The position numbers and the translations under genes were made by a program. Source: Phytophthora colocasiae (lineage: Eukaryota > Oomycota > Peronosporomycetes > Peronosporales > Peronosporaceae). From it: DNA of 64,000 nucleotides. Below the pieces are notes generated by a model that was not told the DNA's origin, ran no database searches, and saw only the letters and a program-made list of their open reading frames with translations. Location: positions 1,240,001-1,304,000 of the forward strand of contig JAGKQI010000088.1 of the NCBI GenBank assembly GCA_018806915.1, read 5' to 3'. Positions 11,653 through 21,765 of the stretch are shown here, piece by piece. Positions within the stretch are counted from its first letter, which is position 1, and every line of letters begins with the position of its first letter.

Positions 11653-12012
11653 AGCATTCCCACCGGTTGCAACAAAACTCCAACTAAATGCTATATTTGA
11701 CTGAAAGATAACTGCACGATTACTTTCTTGCGTTGCACCGGCTCGACAAGACATCGACCAAATCTAATCAACGACTATCGTGTGGCGATCTTTCCGCCAA
11801 AATCTGGCGGACAAATAGTAGTCAGAGCCAACTCGGGTCGACACCAGCTTCGCTGTACGTGCTCATGCCTGCTTGTGAGAAAACGGCACGGGGAAAGAAC
11901 TATCATGCAATGGAAGATGTCGTTGTCTCGCGCTTATGTTCAAGTGTCCGAATATAGGCCTTTTCTTAAAGCAAACGTGAAAAATACGTAGCTAAGCGTC
12001 ACCTAAAGCCAA

Positions 12013-12327
12013 TTACAGTAACGCTGACGTTGCACTGTCAGCCAGTGAAGTTTGTGCTAGTGGAAAGCTTGACGTCACAAGCGAAGACGGTGTTGGGGAC
12101 AACGAAGGCGAGATTATGTCGCTAAGCACGACCGAACGCGCTGGACGCAACTCCTCAGGAGACATGGGGAATTCGATTTCTTCAGTGATTGCAGTTCCAG
12201 CACTCTCTTCTTCACATTGTCTAATCGGCGGGGTATCGCTGTGGGAGGGAAGCACTTGCTGATGTTGGTTCGCGTCCGAGACGGGAAGAACCGGCGATAT
12301 TGCTGGCCCAGACGCTGAATTAAGCAA
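12013..12327 (-). other. Uncharacterised low-complexity ORF in Harbinger element
   Basis: A 104-codon open frame rich in Ser, Pro, Ala and acidic residues, with no recognisable domain. It sits between the terminal repeat and the transposase fragment of the 11652-13377 element. It could be a remnant of the Myb-like partner gene that such elements usually carry, but nothing in it shows a Myb fold. It may also be chance. Confidence 0.25.
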
Positions 12328-12594
12328 GTTCGACGTTTTTCCAGATAGGCGGCGTGTGCAGCTCCGCTGGGATTGATCGCTCGATCATGTCGTGTTGAAG
12401 CTGATGGTAGCGCTCTTCATTCTCAATTGCACTAATACAGGATACCAGTGCCGATTGATCGGGGTTTAGGCCGGACGGCGTGACACGCGGAATTTGTAAA
12501 GGTGAAGATTGCTGGTATCGTTGAATAGGTAACCATGTTCATCTGTACAAGAGTTTCTGTTCTCTTCGTGTTGTGTAGAATAATGCATGCTCGC

Positions 12595-13130
12595 ATCACC
12601 TTATTCATATTCAGTCGAGAATGAAGCTTACAGGGAACGGCTAATATTCTCCATCGAGCTTGGAGTACTCCAAATGCCCGCTCGACATCCCATCAAGTTG
12701 TCAATAACAGGAGATCGATCAAAAACATTAAGATCATTCAACGACCCAGGCCACCCAAAATTAGCGTGCCATATCCACAGTTCCTGGTCGGCACATGCCT
12801 CTAAAACAACCGTAGGCTTTTTTTCTTTGCCCTTAAACTGCCCCGCCCATCCATACCCATTTTGTTTGCATCATCTGGTCGCTGCTCAAAGTAGTCGGGA
12901 TCTGCTTGTAGAACGCCTTCCAACACCCGCTGAAACATCAGCTTGCTCATTCGATTGCGCTCTCGAAACTCGTCGTCAGTGTAGACTGGATTGTCATCAA
13001 AATACTGCTTCATGAAGCGCCGATAGCGAATTTCAAATTCCCTCTCCTTGTTTTTGCTTTCCCAGGGCGCGAACCTCCGCGACGGACGTCCGACTGCACA
13101 GCAGAAAGTGGGGGAAACAGAAGCTGACAA
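12595..13130 (-). pseudogene. PIF/Harbinger transposase, internally deleted
   Basis: The N-terminal half (12840-13130) has FDDNPVYTDDEFRERNRMSK and LMFQRVLEGV, then DYFEQRPDDANKMG, the characteristic start of Harbinger transposases. It is fused directly to a C-terminal part reading ELWIWHANFGWPGSLNDLNV, FDRSPVIDNLM, and DVERAFGVLQARWRILA, the last containing the catalytic Glu. The central section with the first catalytic Asp is deleted, and frames change between the parts, so no active enzyme can be made. Confidence 0.8.
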
Positions 13131-13377
13131 GCAAGTACGTCGTCTTCGTCGCCGTCAACGTAGTCTTGGAGGTTCAGGAAGCCGCCACTGCCAGCGCCAG
13201 CACAACCGCAAGAAAAAAGTAGCTGGCTCTCCATCAACCTCGTGTTCCCGCGAGATCTTGTCCTGAAATGTTCTTGACCGATGCGGATTTCCCGACCAAC
13301 TAAATTTAGGCGTGATATTGTCAGAAAGATTCGAGTGCGTTATAGCTTCAGTTTAGTTGGAACTGGTGTGAATGCTC

Positions 13378-13622
<245 letters not shown>

Positions 13623-13678
13623 GGACGCCTACCATATATAGCATACTCACCCGACATATTTGCAGCAGATATGTCGGG
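13623..13678 (+). repeat. Left terminal inverted repeat
   Basis: Perfect 56-bp match to the reverse complement of 18323-18378. The inner half contains a 10-bp-stem palindrome that could form a hairpin or bind a dimeric protein. Confidence 0.93.
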
Positions 13679-13968
13679 GCTTATGCCGACATACATCGTC
13701 GAAAGGCATAGATATCGTGTCGATAGAATTCCCTACCCCTAGATCTATGCACTGTAGCCATCTTAACGGTTGTACTTGATATCTGTATAATTTATGATGA
13801 ACATCACTCCTTTTATGCATCCGTCACTCTTCAACGACATATATCTTCCGACAGCCAGAGAAGTTGATCACTTCGAAATTTGCAGAGACGCCGCAAAGGC
13901 GATAGGTTCGTGGCGCAGCATGTTTTAATCCTCAATACTGTCTACTAACTGACTATGCTGCAAGTCAA

Positions 13969-15071
13969 ATGGTGCGTCTAGTGCACTCGTCAAGCCACTG
14001 GAAGTCGCGCTGCATTTACGACACTTCCAGCGACGAAAACTCGCCACCCAACATCCCGTCGTCTGGACGCCATGATTCATGCAGTACCTGCAGTGAAAAT
14101 GGGACACAGATCCCTCCTTGGAACTGCAAGCCCCAATCTGAAACCCCATCACCACCAGCAAGACCTACCCAAGCATCTCACAGTCCGACAACGTCGTCAC
14201 CAGTTCTACTAACGCCGCCCCGATCTCCAGTCCGCCGAACGTCGAAGACCCTGCCAACTCGTCATCGCAGTCGGAACTCTCGTCAAATAGCGGAGCCGTA
14301 CGCGCGACCCCGACCTCGTCGCCCGCTAAGGCAACCAATTCGCCCGGATGGAAAGACACGGGCGCCGGCGGGTACAATACAAGAGTTGGTGCACACAACC
14401 AGAAGCGACGACGTCTTCGTGCCAGCAAGATGGCCGTGGAGGGTCGCTCACCTTCGGACGCTGTTTAATCCGTTGGCAACTGTCTTCCCTGCTGTGCCTC
14501 ACTTTGGATGGTGCGATTGTTCCTCACCGTGTCGCGTGGACTCGTGCAGAAACTCATTGATGCATGTTTACTGCACCGCAAGCTGCTGCCCATACGAAGG
14601 CCGGTGTGGAAACGGGTTGCAGAGTCCACGCGTGTCTACCTGGCAAAGAATCAGCGTACCGGATCGTTCGGCGTGGTTGCGGCGGAAGACATTGGCAAGG
14701 GTGAAGTGTTGGGGCAGTACCTGGGTGAGATAGAGCATGTCAGCGCCTCGCGCGCTCAACGTCCCCGTAACCTGGGCTACCGACTCGTTCTTCACCAACG
14801 GCCCGAGAAACCAGACTACCCCATTCGTGCCGCCATTAACGCAGAGACAATGGGCGGTTTGATGCGGTTTGTTAATCACTCCTGTCGGCCTGTAGCCAAG
14901 TTCATGGAAGTCGGTAACGGCCGTTGCACTACTGTGGTCGTGGCAACTACACGCCCTATCAAGCGCGGTCAAGAGGTTACCGTCGACTACGGCGACGATC
15001 TATGGTTTGTCTGTCGCTGCGGGCTTGAAGGTTGTCGTCACCAAGACCGCGAAGAGGAGGAAGACCCGTAG
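13969..15071 (+). pseudogene. SET-domain lysine methyltransferase, one frameshift
   Basis: Family role: transfer of methyl groups from S-adenosylmethionine to lysines, usually on histones. The first frame gives a Ser/Pro-rich N-terminus and then an AWS/pre-SET Cys cluster (WCDCSSPCRVDSCRN, YCTASCCPYEGRCGNG). The rest reads on in a second frame from about 14618, with GSFGVVAAEDIGKGEVLGQY (start of SET), the cofactor/catalytic motif MRFVNHSC, a VTVDYGDDLWF motif, and a post-SET CRCGLEGC ending at 15071. All key motifs are present; a single missing base near 14617 separates the frames. It lies inside the terminal repeats of the Harbinger element, upstream of its Myb gene. It could be a fresh pseudogene, a sequencing error, or less likely a programmed shift. 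Confidence 0.83.
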
Positions 15072-15528
15072 GAGAGCTACCCACAGTCCAGAATGTACAG
15101 AAGAACAAGGTTTAATGTTCTAAATGAAGACATGTAGTACACATTCATTGAAGTCTTTGTCAGTTATCTACAGTAGGGCCTTCACATCACCCGACATCGA
15201 GGAGGAGCACGAAGATTGTAGCTACAAAGATCCTGCTGGAGGTTGAGGCACGTGCTCTTCGGGATTTTGGCGCGAAGTTTGAGTGGTGCTCAGAGATCGT
15301 CAAGGTATCAGCCCGGGTGCTGAATGGTATTTGCGCGCGCAGGTTTCGCGCCAAACCACGTTGAAGTTTTCCTGCATCATTTCAAAGTCGCTGGTGAATC
15401 TTGGGGGCTGTTCTCCTTGGTTAGATTGGCTAAGGCAACGCGGGCTGGCTGGCATCACTGTCTTTCACTTTTCAATTTGCTTAACAGCAAGCAGCTCCAC
15501 CTTCAGCAAGCTCTCCAACTCGACTACA
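15072..15528. other. Intergenic, SET to Myb-like gene
   Basis: Noncoding stretch inside the Harbinger element. The Myb frame stays open upstream of 15529 as far as 15283, but the most family-like start is the ATG at 15529. Confidence 0.4.
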
Positions 15529-16725
15529 ATGGTCCGAAACGCTGGCACCACTAACTACTCCGCCGTCGACATCGATCGTCTTTTGGATATCATCCAGAAG
15601 GTTCGCCCGCTGGGCAAGGACGAATGGGAACGGCTCACCATGACCTTCAACGCCAATCGCCCCCGTGGAGCGCCTGAACGAGACGTGGACAGTCTACGAC
15701 GTAAGTTCAAGGTGCTGTACAGCACTCGCAAGCCCACCGGTGTCGCGGATATGCCACCTCACATCCTCAAAGCTAAAGAAGCGAAGAGGTCCATTGACGA
15801 GAAGGCCAATGTCATCGAACTCGATGATGAAGCGGATGTGAACCAACGCGCCATGGACCCGGACTTCAGCTTTGACGCGGAACCAGACCGCAGTTTTTAC
15901 GAGGCCGACGACCCAGATATTCTCCATGCAGCACTGAACGGGGTCACTCCGGATGGCGGATCCACCAGCTCCCTCCGTAGCGAAGCCACCGCAGTCTCCC
16001 TCCGTAGTGAAGATGCTGCTACCGTGATGCCGTACGAAGAAGCCAATCATGCCCCAGTTCGTGGTGGATTTCAGAGTCTGCTGGAGACCCCTTTAGTTAC
16101 TGAAGAACTCGGAGATGTCCCCCTCACCCCACGACCAACGCCACCAACACGCCGTCCTGGATCGACAGGTCTGCTACCACCACGTACCGCATCAAACAAC
16201 GGCAACAATATTCCTCAAGCCCAACACCGTTCCGGTAAAGGTCGTTTAGTCCGCAGCCACGACGAGATCGAAGCTGAGAAGTATCCGGAGCTAAACTCGC
16301 ACTCGAATCGACTTGGAGGCGCTGATCTCACTGCCTTCCGTGACTCGGTCGGCTCCAAGAGGGCCCGGGGTGACGACGATCAAGAGACTCAAGAAGCCAG
16401 CTTCGCCAAAGTCAAGCGTATCCGTGCGACGAAAGCTACCAACGCACTGAAGGCCAAACTGGAAGGACTTGAGAGCGCGGCTAGCAACAACCGCGGTAAC
16501 TTCTTTGAAGCCATTCTGCTCTTGCGCGAAGAGAACGAGCGCAAGGCAGAGTCTCGCCGCGATGAGGAGGAGCAACGCCGTCGTGATGAGAAAGCCGAGG
16601 CCGAGGAGCGTCGCCGCATCGAGAAACAGGAAGCAGAGGATCGCGTTCGTCGTGACCGAGAGGAAGCTCGTGCTCGCACTCAAGAGATGATTATGTTGAT
16701 CAGCGCGTTGACGAAGAAGGATTGA
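15529..16725 (+). CDS. Myb/SANT-like (DUF6818-type) transposon protein
   Basis: 398 codons, intact. The N-terminus, GTTNYSAVDIDRLLDIIQ then PLGKDEWERLTMTFNANRPR and RKFKVLYSTRKPTG, is the trihelix/Myb-like DUF6818 pattern common in oomycetes. A disordered acidic and Ser/Pro-rich middle follows, then a long charged C-terminal helix (about residues 300-390, alternating Glu and Arg) likely to form a coiled coil. In PIF/Harbinger elements a Myb-like partner binds the transposase and the transposon ends and helps nuclear import; here the convergent DDE_4 gene ends only 125 bp away, which supports that role. I chose ATG 15529 because the domain begins right after it; an in-frame extension to 15283 has no family resemblance. 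Confidence 0.85.
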   Translation: MVRNAGTTNYSAVDIDRLLDIIQKVRPLGKDEWERLTMTFNANRPRGAPERDVDSLRRKFKVLYSTRKPTGVADMPPHILKAKEAKRSIDEKANVIELDDEADVNQRAMDPDFSFDAEPDRSFYEADDPDILHAALNGVTPDGGSTSSLRSEATAVSLRSEDAATVMPYEEANHAPVRGGFQSLLETPLVTEELGDVPLTPRPTPPTRRPGSTGLLPPRTASNNGNNIPQAQHRSGKGRLVRSHDEIEAEKYPELNSHSNRLGGADLTAFRDSVGSKRARGDDDQETQEASFAKVKRIRATKATNALKAKLEGLESAASNNRGNFFEAILLLREENERKAESRRDEEEQRRRDEKAEAEERRRIEKQEAEDRVRRDREEARARTQEMIMLISALTKKD

Positions 16726-16850
16726 GACGGAGCCGATGAGCTGGAAGCCAAAATGAGGTCCTTCATTTGCAGTAACGTCGTTATCTCTTAACATTCTCTC
16801 CACTTTACCTCGAAAATGAACAAACCTTTTCACGTCAGTAGATTGTGCAC

Positions 16851-18140
16851 TCAGTAGTCTTCTGTGTCTTCCATGAAAGTAGTACGGATTTGGGAAATTC
16901 CAACAGTTCGAACCCGGTAATTTGCCATGCGAAACATATTGTTGATCCAAACTCCGCGAATCTCGGGGTCATACGGCAAAGGAAGGTTCAGGCGACTGTA
17001 CACCTTCTGAATGCTCCCCATCCCCCACTCAGCCGCCTGCCGGATCGATGTAATAGCATTATGGATTGTCCTGGCAGAGCTCCGTAGTGAAGGCCGCAGG
17101 CGCTCGAGGTCTCCGTCCTTAAGGGGCGTCAGGATGCGTCCTGTCATCAATGCTCCACATGGAAACGCTGAGTCCGACACGACGTTCATACGAGAGTCTG
17201 GACAACACGTTGGATCTAGCAGTTTGTTTCGGAAGCCGAGTGAGGTGTCGGAGTCATTCCACGACCCGGGGCAATTGTGCTTACACCAAATAATGCAGCC
17301 GTCGGCCGCGAAGCAAATTGTCCCGGTGACGAGTACAGTATGAAGCCAGCCGTTATACATTGCGTTCTGGAGGTCACTGTTAGACGGCTGCTGCACCTAC
17401 GGAACGTTAGACAACGCTGTTAGACTGTTGACATGTTTCCCAGCATTGCTAATAAATTGATCGTACCCGAAAGTTCTTTCTGTCGATAAACCCAAATGTG
17501 TACTTTAGAAGAGGCTCTCTTGCTTCTACCAGCCTCGCCAGCTCGACTTGGTGGTCAGGTGACGGCCAGGAGATCCGGGCAGGTGCGTAGCCTGTTAAAG
17601 CCGAGGACAGGGCTAACTCAGCCCGACGTAGCGTTCGCGAAAGCGTGCTTGAGGACGCCGAACAGCAGACACAGCGTGCTTTGCTCCATGGAGCCCACGT
17701 AAAAACTCAAAACCAGACCTAGGATCTGGTGGTGGTAGCGAAGCTTGAGTGGCCGACCTCGGACCATGTTGTTCGGGATAGAATAGAACCTTCTGAAGCG
17801 ATATAGTAGTGCTTCGAACGCCGCTCTGTAATGCACAGCGACATTAGATAATGCATGTTAGTTAACCACAAGCAGCAGACGCTCACCGTGTCAAACTGGT
17901 AGTATTTAAAAAGTTTACGTCGTTGCCGTATCGGTACAAGACCATCCAGGCAGACTGGCTCGGCGGGTCAAGGCAATCGGTTGTCAGGTAGTGTCGGCTC
18001 CTCATGGCGATCTTCCACTCCTCTGCCATCAGTACCTCAAAGACCTCCCGCCTCACCTCACGCAGCTCTTCATCCTGTAGGAGGAAAGCTGCACCCAGAA
18101 CCAGCAGAGCGTCCGTGTCCTCGGGCTCGATCTTCATCAA
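16851..18140 (-). pseudogene. DDE_4 (PIF/Harbinger) transposase, three exons
   Basis: Exons 17887-18140, 17467-17825 and 16851-17396 are separated by introns of 61 and 70 bp with GT and AG ends that keep phase. Exon 1 reads WMVLYRYGNDVNFLNTTSL; exon 2 RGRPLKLRYHHQILGLVLSF, an HTH, then LLKYTFGFIDRKNFR with the first catalytic Asp. Exon 3 continues QQPSNSDLQNAMYNGWLHT, then IIWCKHNCPGSWNDS, VVSDSAFPCG with the second Asp, and RQAAEWGMGSIQKVYSRL, the usual place of the third acidic residue. One single-base frameshift in exon 2 near 17640 is the only disabling change I see. The gene converges on the Myb-like partner. Confidence 0.82.
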
Positions 18141-18322
18141 AACAGAAGTGTGCGAGTTTGAATGTGAGACCCTTCAGTGTCCGTGCCAAAGTGTCAGGTA
18201 CATTTCTAGATACTGAAACGATTGTATGAACTTAGGGGGCAAAATTCCAGGACACAAGCCCAAGGTCTATGGCATTTGCGGCGGCGCTCTTGACAAGTAA
18301 GCCGCCATATATCTTTTTTAAG

Positions 18323-18378
18323 CCCGACATATCTGCTGCAAATATGTCGGGTGAGTATGCTATATATGGTAGGCGTCC
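18323..18378 (-). repeat. Right terminal inverted repeat
   Basis: Perfect inverse of 13623-13678. Directly outside is the AGT duplication and the right piece of the TAAG array. Confidence 0.93.
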
Positions 18379-18412
<34 letters not shown>

Positions 18413-18424
18413 AAAGTAAGTAAG
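18379..18424. repeat. (TAAG)n microsatellite, right piece
   Basis: About 11 TAAG units with one AAAG variant, in the same strand orientation and phase as the pieces at 11597 and 13378. Confidence 0.9.
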
Positions 18425-19103
18425 TGAGGTTGCTGATGACACCGAAATAAGAACATGGAGTGGATTGCGAGTCGTAAAGGTGGGCAAGATACGTTTATCT
18501 AAGTGTCAGTGCTAGCGGAGCTCAACACATACATGTATCGCATCAATCACCGATAATGCCGGCTATTTATTATTTTTATTGGACTAATTCTCGCACGTCT
18601 AAAACCAATACAAAGCCAAAAGGGCGCACGGGAATAAAATAGTATCTTATGAGGAGCCAATAAAATCTGTGAGAGGAGGAAGGCGAGTCGGCGAGATTCC
18701 CGCATGACATTAATTGTTGGTTTGGTTTGAGACGCTAGAGGAATCAGTACACGCAAACATCATACGGAGTATCATATCTGCCGCCAATTTCAGTATTGTG
18801 CTTCCCGTCCAAAATCGCCCTTTTCGGGTCATTGGCCAAATCGCCGGCAAATCACCAGACTGATCTGATTGGGTAATAATCGTTAGGGGTGTTGACTCCA
18901 TTCCCAAAGGTAATGAAGTGGTGGTAGCTGTCATATGAGAGTCCGTGCTTACATTGATGTCTGCATGAAGCCTATAGGAGCATAGTGGGCGCTAGTCTCC
19001 GCCCAGCTGGCTCGGTTTATGTCACGGCACCCGTTACAACGTGCAGCAGTGGTAAGACCTTTTCAAGTGATGCAACTGACTTAACGGTACGGCATGTTCT
19101 GAC
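18425..19103. other. No recognisable feature
   Basis: AT-rich single-copy-looking DNA. Short open frames are present on both strands but none resembles a protein family. Confidence 0.35.
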
Positions 19104-19415
19104 TTGTTTCGCTATTGTCATAGCGTTTTGTTTTACCAAGCAACAGACAATACCACCATGAAGGAAGCCGTAAAGAGGCAACACGCACATCCCAATACTG
19201 TATTCCACTGTCTTTACGGGTATTACTGGCTCGGGAACTCTCGCATGGAATTAGCACGTATATACCATGAGTGTGGGTTAACTAGAAGAGTACTTGAACG
19301 GCGTGATATGCACATCAAAGAGCGTGACGTGTTTCGCTTTGTGGAGGAGCTAAGTAACATTGACTGGAATCACTACAACCTCGTCTTCCTGGACGAGGTT
19401 TCTTTCGATAATTGA
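19104..19415 (+). pseudogene. DDE_3 (Tc1/IS630-type) transposase fragment
   Basis: The frame begins with an HTH-like segment (NTVFHCLYGYYWLGNSRMEL, then ARIYHECGLT) and passes directly to KERDVFRFVEELSNIDWNHY followed by LVFLDEVSFDN, which contains the first catalytic Asp of DDE_3 transposases. The linker between HTH and catalytic core is shorter than usual, suggesting an internal deletion. The protein stops right after the first catalytic block. It is a remnant of a family distinct from the DEKWF mariners elsewhere in the window. Confidence 0.6.
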
Positions 19416-19422
19416 GATCAAT

Positions 19423-19449
19423 CCCATTAGCTCAAGTAGAGCTAATGGG
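19423..19449. repeat. Perfect 11-bp-stem hairpin
   Basis: CCCATTAGCTC, a 5-base loop, then GAGCTAATGGG. It lies just after the stop of the DDE_3 fragment, where the transposase frame would otherwise continue, so it may mark a rearrangement breakpoint. Confidence 0.7.
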
Positions 19450-19834
19450 AGTCCTCATCCAGTCGATACCGATGCGTAGAAGTAGCTGATAAAAAAGGAA
19501 ACAGGACTCACTACTGATACAATCATTTTGAAATGCAATACTTGATTTTTGTAAAGTCTTGGGTGGCCGATTTAACCTGTCGCAGTGCCAAAAGTACTCC
19601 TCTATATGGTAGCCACGCAATGAGCTGCAATATTCAGCTCGTTAGCACAAACACCGCTTCACTCTGAAATAGATGTAAAACAACAGGCCACAACTCCTAA
19701 AATTGACTGATTTATGACCACCAACACAGGTGGCCGATCAATCCTGTATGGACAACTGTAATCCCATCGCTAGTCTATATCAAACAATCGTAGAAAGAAA
19801 TGAATAGAAATTATTTAAATAAACTTTAAAAAAA

Positions 19835-19912
19835 TGACACGAGTGGGATTCGAACCCACGCCCGAAGACTGGTGCCTAAAACCAGCGCCTTAGACCGCTC
19901 GGCCATCGTATC
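19835..19912 (-). tRNA. tRNA-Leu (anticodon UAG)
   Basis: On the - strand the sequence folds as a class II tRNA. The acceptor stem GATACGA pairs with TCGTGTC, one G-T pair included. The D arm is GCCGAGCGGTCTAAGGC. The anticodon arm CTGGT-TTTAGGC-ACCAG has TAG at positions 34-36. A 9-base variable arm follows, then the T arm GTGGGTTCGAATCCCAC with a perfect B box (GGTTCGAATCC). A run of seven T follows the 3' end, a typical RNA polymerase III terminator. No intron. It looks functional and is the clearest host gene here. Confidence 0.93.
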
Positions 19913-20456
19913 TTACAATGCTTTAATTTCGCATTAAACTATATAACGTGGTGATTTTGCTACTTTCGTATTGTCAAAAACTTGCGCCCAGAAAACGTTG
20001 TGCCCTTCAATATGTTTAGCGAACAGATATTGTTGGTTCTATACAAAATTTCCCTCGGCGATTCGATCAACCAACCGCCAACGAATCGCCGCACCTCTCA
20101 AAACGCATTTCGTTTTAAAAGTGCATACTGTGTTCATCACTTTTGGAGGGGTTGGGGCCTATAATTTCATTAGCTGAAAAAGCGTCTCAATCAAGAAAAT
20201 AGACGCAGCTTATGCGCCACAACGCGGAAGATTGGGCGGTGCTGTTGCACAGTGCGTCGACTGCCAATATGCAGTCACTACCGCCATCAAAACCAGCTAG
20301 TTGCAATCACCGCCTAGCCACGCCGAAGCTGCTCACATCCACCATGGCTAGAGGTCCTACAACGGCGTTGAAAGTCTCCTCGAATAGCAATTGTATCTCC
20401 ATTCAGTGAAAACCCGCGCTTCCTAATCATGGGGCTGTGAGACTCCAGAGGTGTGG

Positions 20457-21172
20457 TTGAGGTTCTCGAAGTGTGGTCCAAGTCAAGGATAAGTATATTG
20501 TGTTATAATTAGTAAAATCACCGGGTTGGGTGGCGCCAACTTGTCACGGGTATGCTTCTGTCCGGGTAGTTAGGTGTGAGGGTTGTGGCATGTGCCGGTA
20601 TGTCACTATCCGCAGGATGTGGATGGCGCGTCCATCTCAAACCAGGAGTCGACATTGGGGCATTGTCGTAAGGCAGTGCACCGAGGTCACTAAGGAAGGG
20701 TGTAACGCCCCAGGCTGGCTAACAGAGCAGGGAAAAGCCCTCGCTCTTGGTAGTGGGAGGATCTCGTACCAGAATCTTGACGTGTCATATCTTCACTGTA
20801 AGCCGCAATTCGATCACCTTGCGAAACCTTTTGTCATACCCTTTTCTTTCTCTGTATATACGTAGTGGAACGGCTACATATACGTACTGTACTTTGCATT
20901 CATTTTGCCGGGCTATTAAGACGATTAAACAAAAAGAAATTTGGATTAGGTCAGATTCGATACGAGATTTTAACCCCTTACTTTCCGGCCGTTTTTACGA
21001 GGAAATATTTTATTCTAATATCTAGATGTTTTATGGTCTTGCATAAGTACGTCACGGTGTATTATTTGGATGAAAATGTAACGATCCAATTGATTGCTCA
21101 CTACCAATGTAAAGGTGTGCTACCTACTGCTCAGTGTCCGCCTCCTCGCCACTTTCACTATCGGCTTCTGCG
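20457..21172 (+). repeat. Inverted segmental duplication, copy B
   Basis: Near-identical inverse of 2579-3290. It carries the same piggyBac 3' end (TTAACCCCTTACTTTCCGG from about 20973, in inverted orientation) and the same flank. At 21172 the match stops and the SET remnant begins. Confidence 0.85.
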
Positions 21173-21765
21173 TGAGGATCTTCACCGAAGCGACTTGGAG
21201 GATGGAGTTTTACCTGAAATGGCCAGACGGCGTGAAATACATCACTCAGTGTGATATACCAGAGGGAATTTCATTTGCGGATATTGATGATGGTGATGCT
21301 TGTCGGTGTGTTGGTGACTACGTTTGAGACTCATGCCCAAACGCCCAGCTATATTCAGTACCCCACAATGCTGTGGATTGAAAGGCGCACGCTCCACGTA
21401 CTAACAACGCACTGAAGCTTTACGATACGTGCTGAGTCGGTCTAGGAGTGTACACTAGCACCTCTCTGGAGGTTGGAGACGTTATTGGCGAATATGCAGG
21501 CCTTCCTCTGCGACAATGACGCTATCATAGAAGGACGGCCCAGATCAAGCTGTCAAGGAGAACAGCGGATACACCATGCTGCTGCATGTTAAGTCTACCT
21601 CTGGCAAGTTTGTCTACGTCGAGGCTCTTAGAAGTGGCTCCATGACACGGTTCATGAGTTACTCCTGCAAACCCAACGTCATGTTTTTTGAGACTCAGAA
21701 CAGAACGACGGTCAAGGAATTGACAGTGATGAGAGCAGGCATTCCGAAACTTATATTGCGATATT
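21165..21765 (+). pseudogene. Second SET-domain gene remnant
   Basis: The order of motifs is that of a SET methyltransferase. ITQCDIPEGISFADIDDGD is followed by CRCVGDY...DSCPNAQ (pre-SET-like cysteines), then LGVYTSTSLEVGDVIGEYAG (start of SET). In another frame come SGYTMLLHVKSTSGKFVYVE and ALRSGSMTRFMSYSCKPNV, the NHSC-type motif here changed to SYSC. Several in-frame stops and a frameshift near 21520 make it dead. The frame ends exactly where a small Harbinger-like element has inserted (21766). It is not closely similar to the SET gene at 13969-15071. Confidence 0.7.

Larger units (their letters stand above)
11652..13377 (-). mobile_element. PIF/Harbinger-like element inserted in (TAAG)n, TSD TAA
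   Basis: The left end GAGCATTCCCACCGGTTGCA is mirrored at the right end by the inverse of GAGCATTCACACCAGTTCCA; about 24 of 28 terminal positions match. Both outer flanks are TAA (11649-11651 and 13378-13380), the classical 3-bp Harbinger target duplication, and removing the element with one TAA restores an unbroken TAAG array. It encloses an internally deleted Harbinger transposase (12595-13130, - strand). At 1726 bp it is probably non-autonomous. Confidence 0.82.
13623..18378. mobile_element. Three-gene PIF/Harbinger element carrying a SET gene
   Basis: The ends 13623-13678 and 18323-18378 are perfect 56-bp inverted repeats starting GGACGCCTACC. Each repeat has a 10-bp-stem hairpin (CCCGACATAT / ATATGTCGGG) at its inner edge. 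The flanks AGT (13620-13622 and 18379-18381) form a 3-bp target duplication, and excising the element restores an in-phase TAAG array. Inside are a SET-domain gene (+), a Myb/DUF6818-like gene (+) and a DDE_4 transposase gene (-) convergent with it. The Myb plus DDE_4 pair with a 3-bp duplication marks PIF/Harbinger. The SET gene within the repeats is a passenger. Single-base frameshifts in the SET gene and the transposase suggest recent decay or assembly errors. Confidence 0.88.

Noticed and set aside
16291..16950. 219-codon - strand frame opposite the Myb-like gene
   Set aside because: Shadow of the charged helix of the Myb-like protein; no family resemblance.
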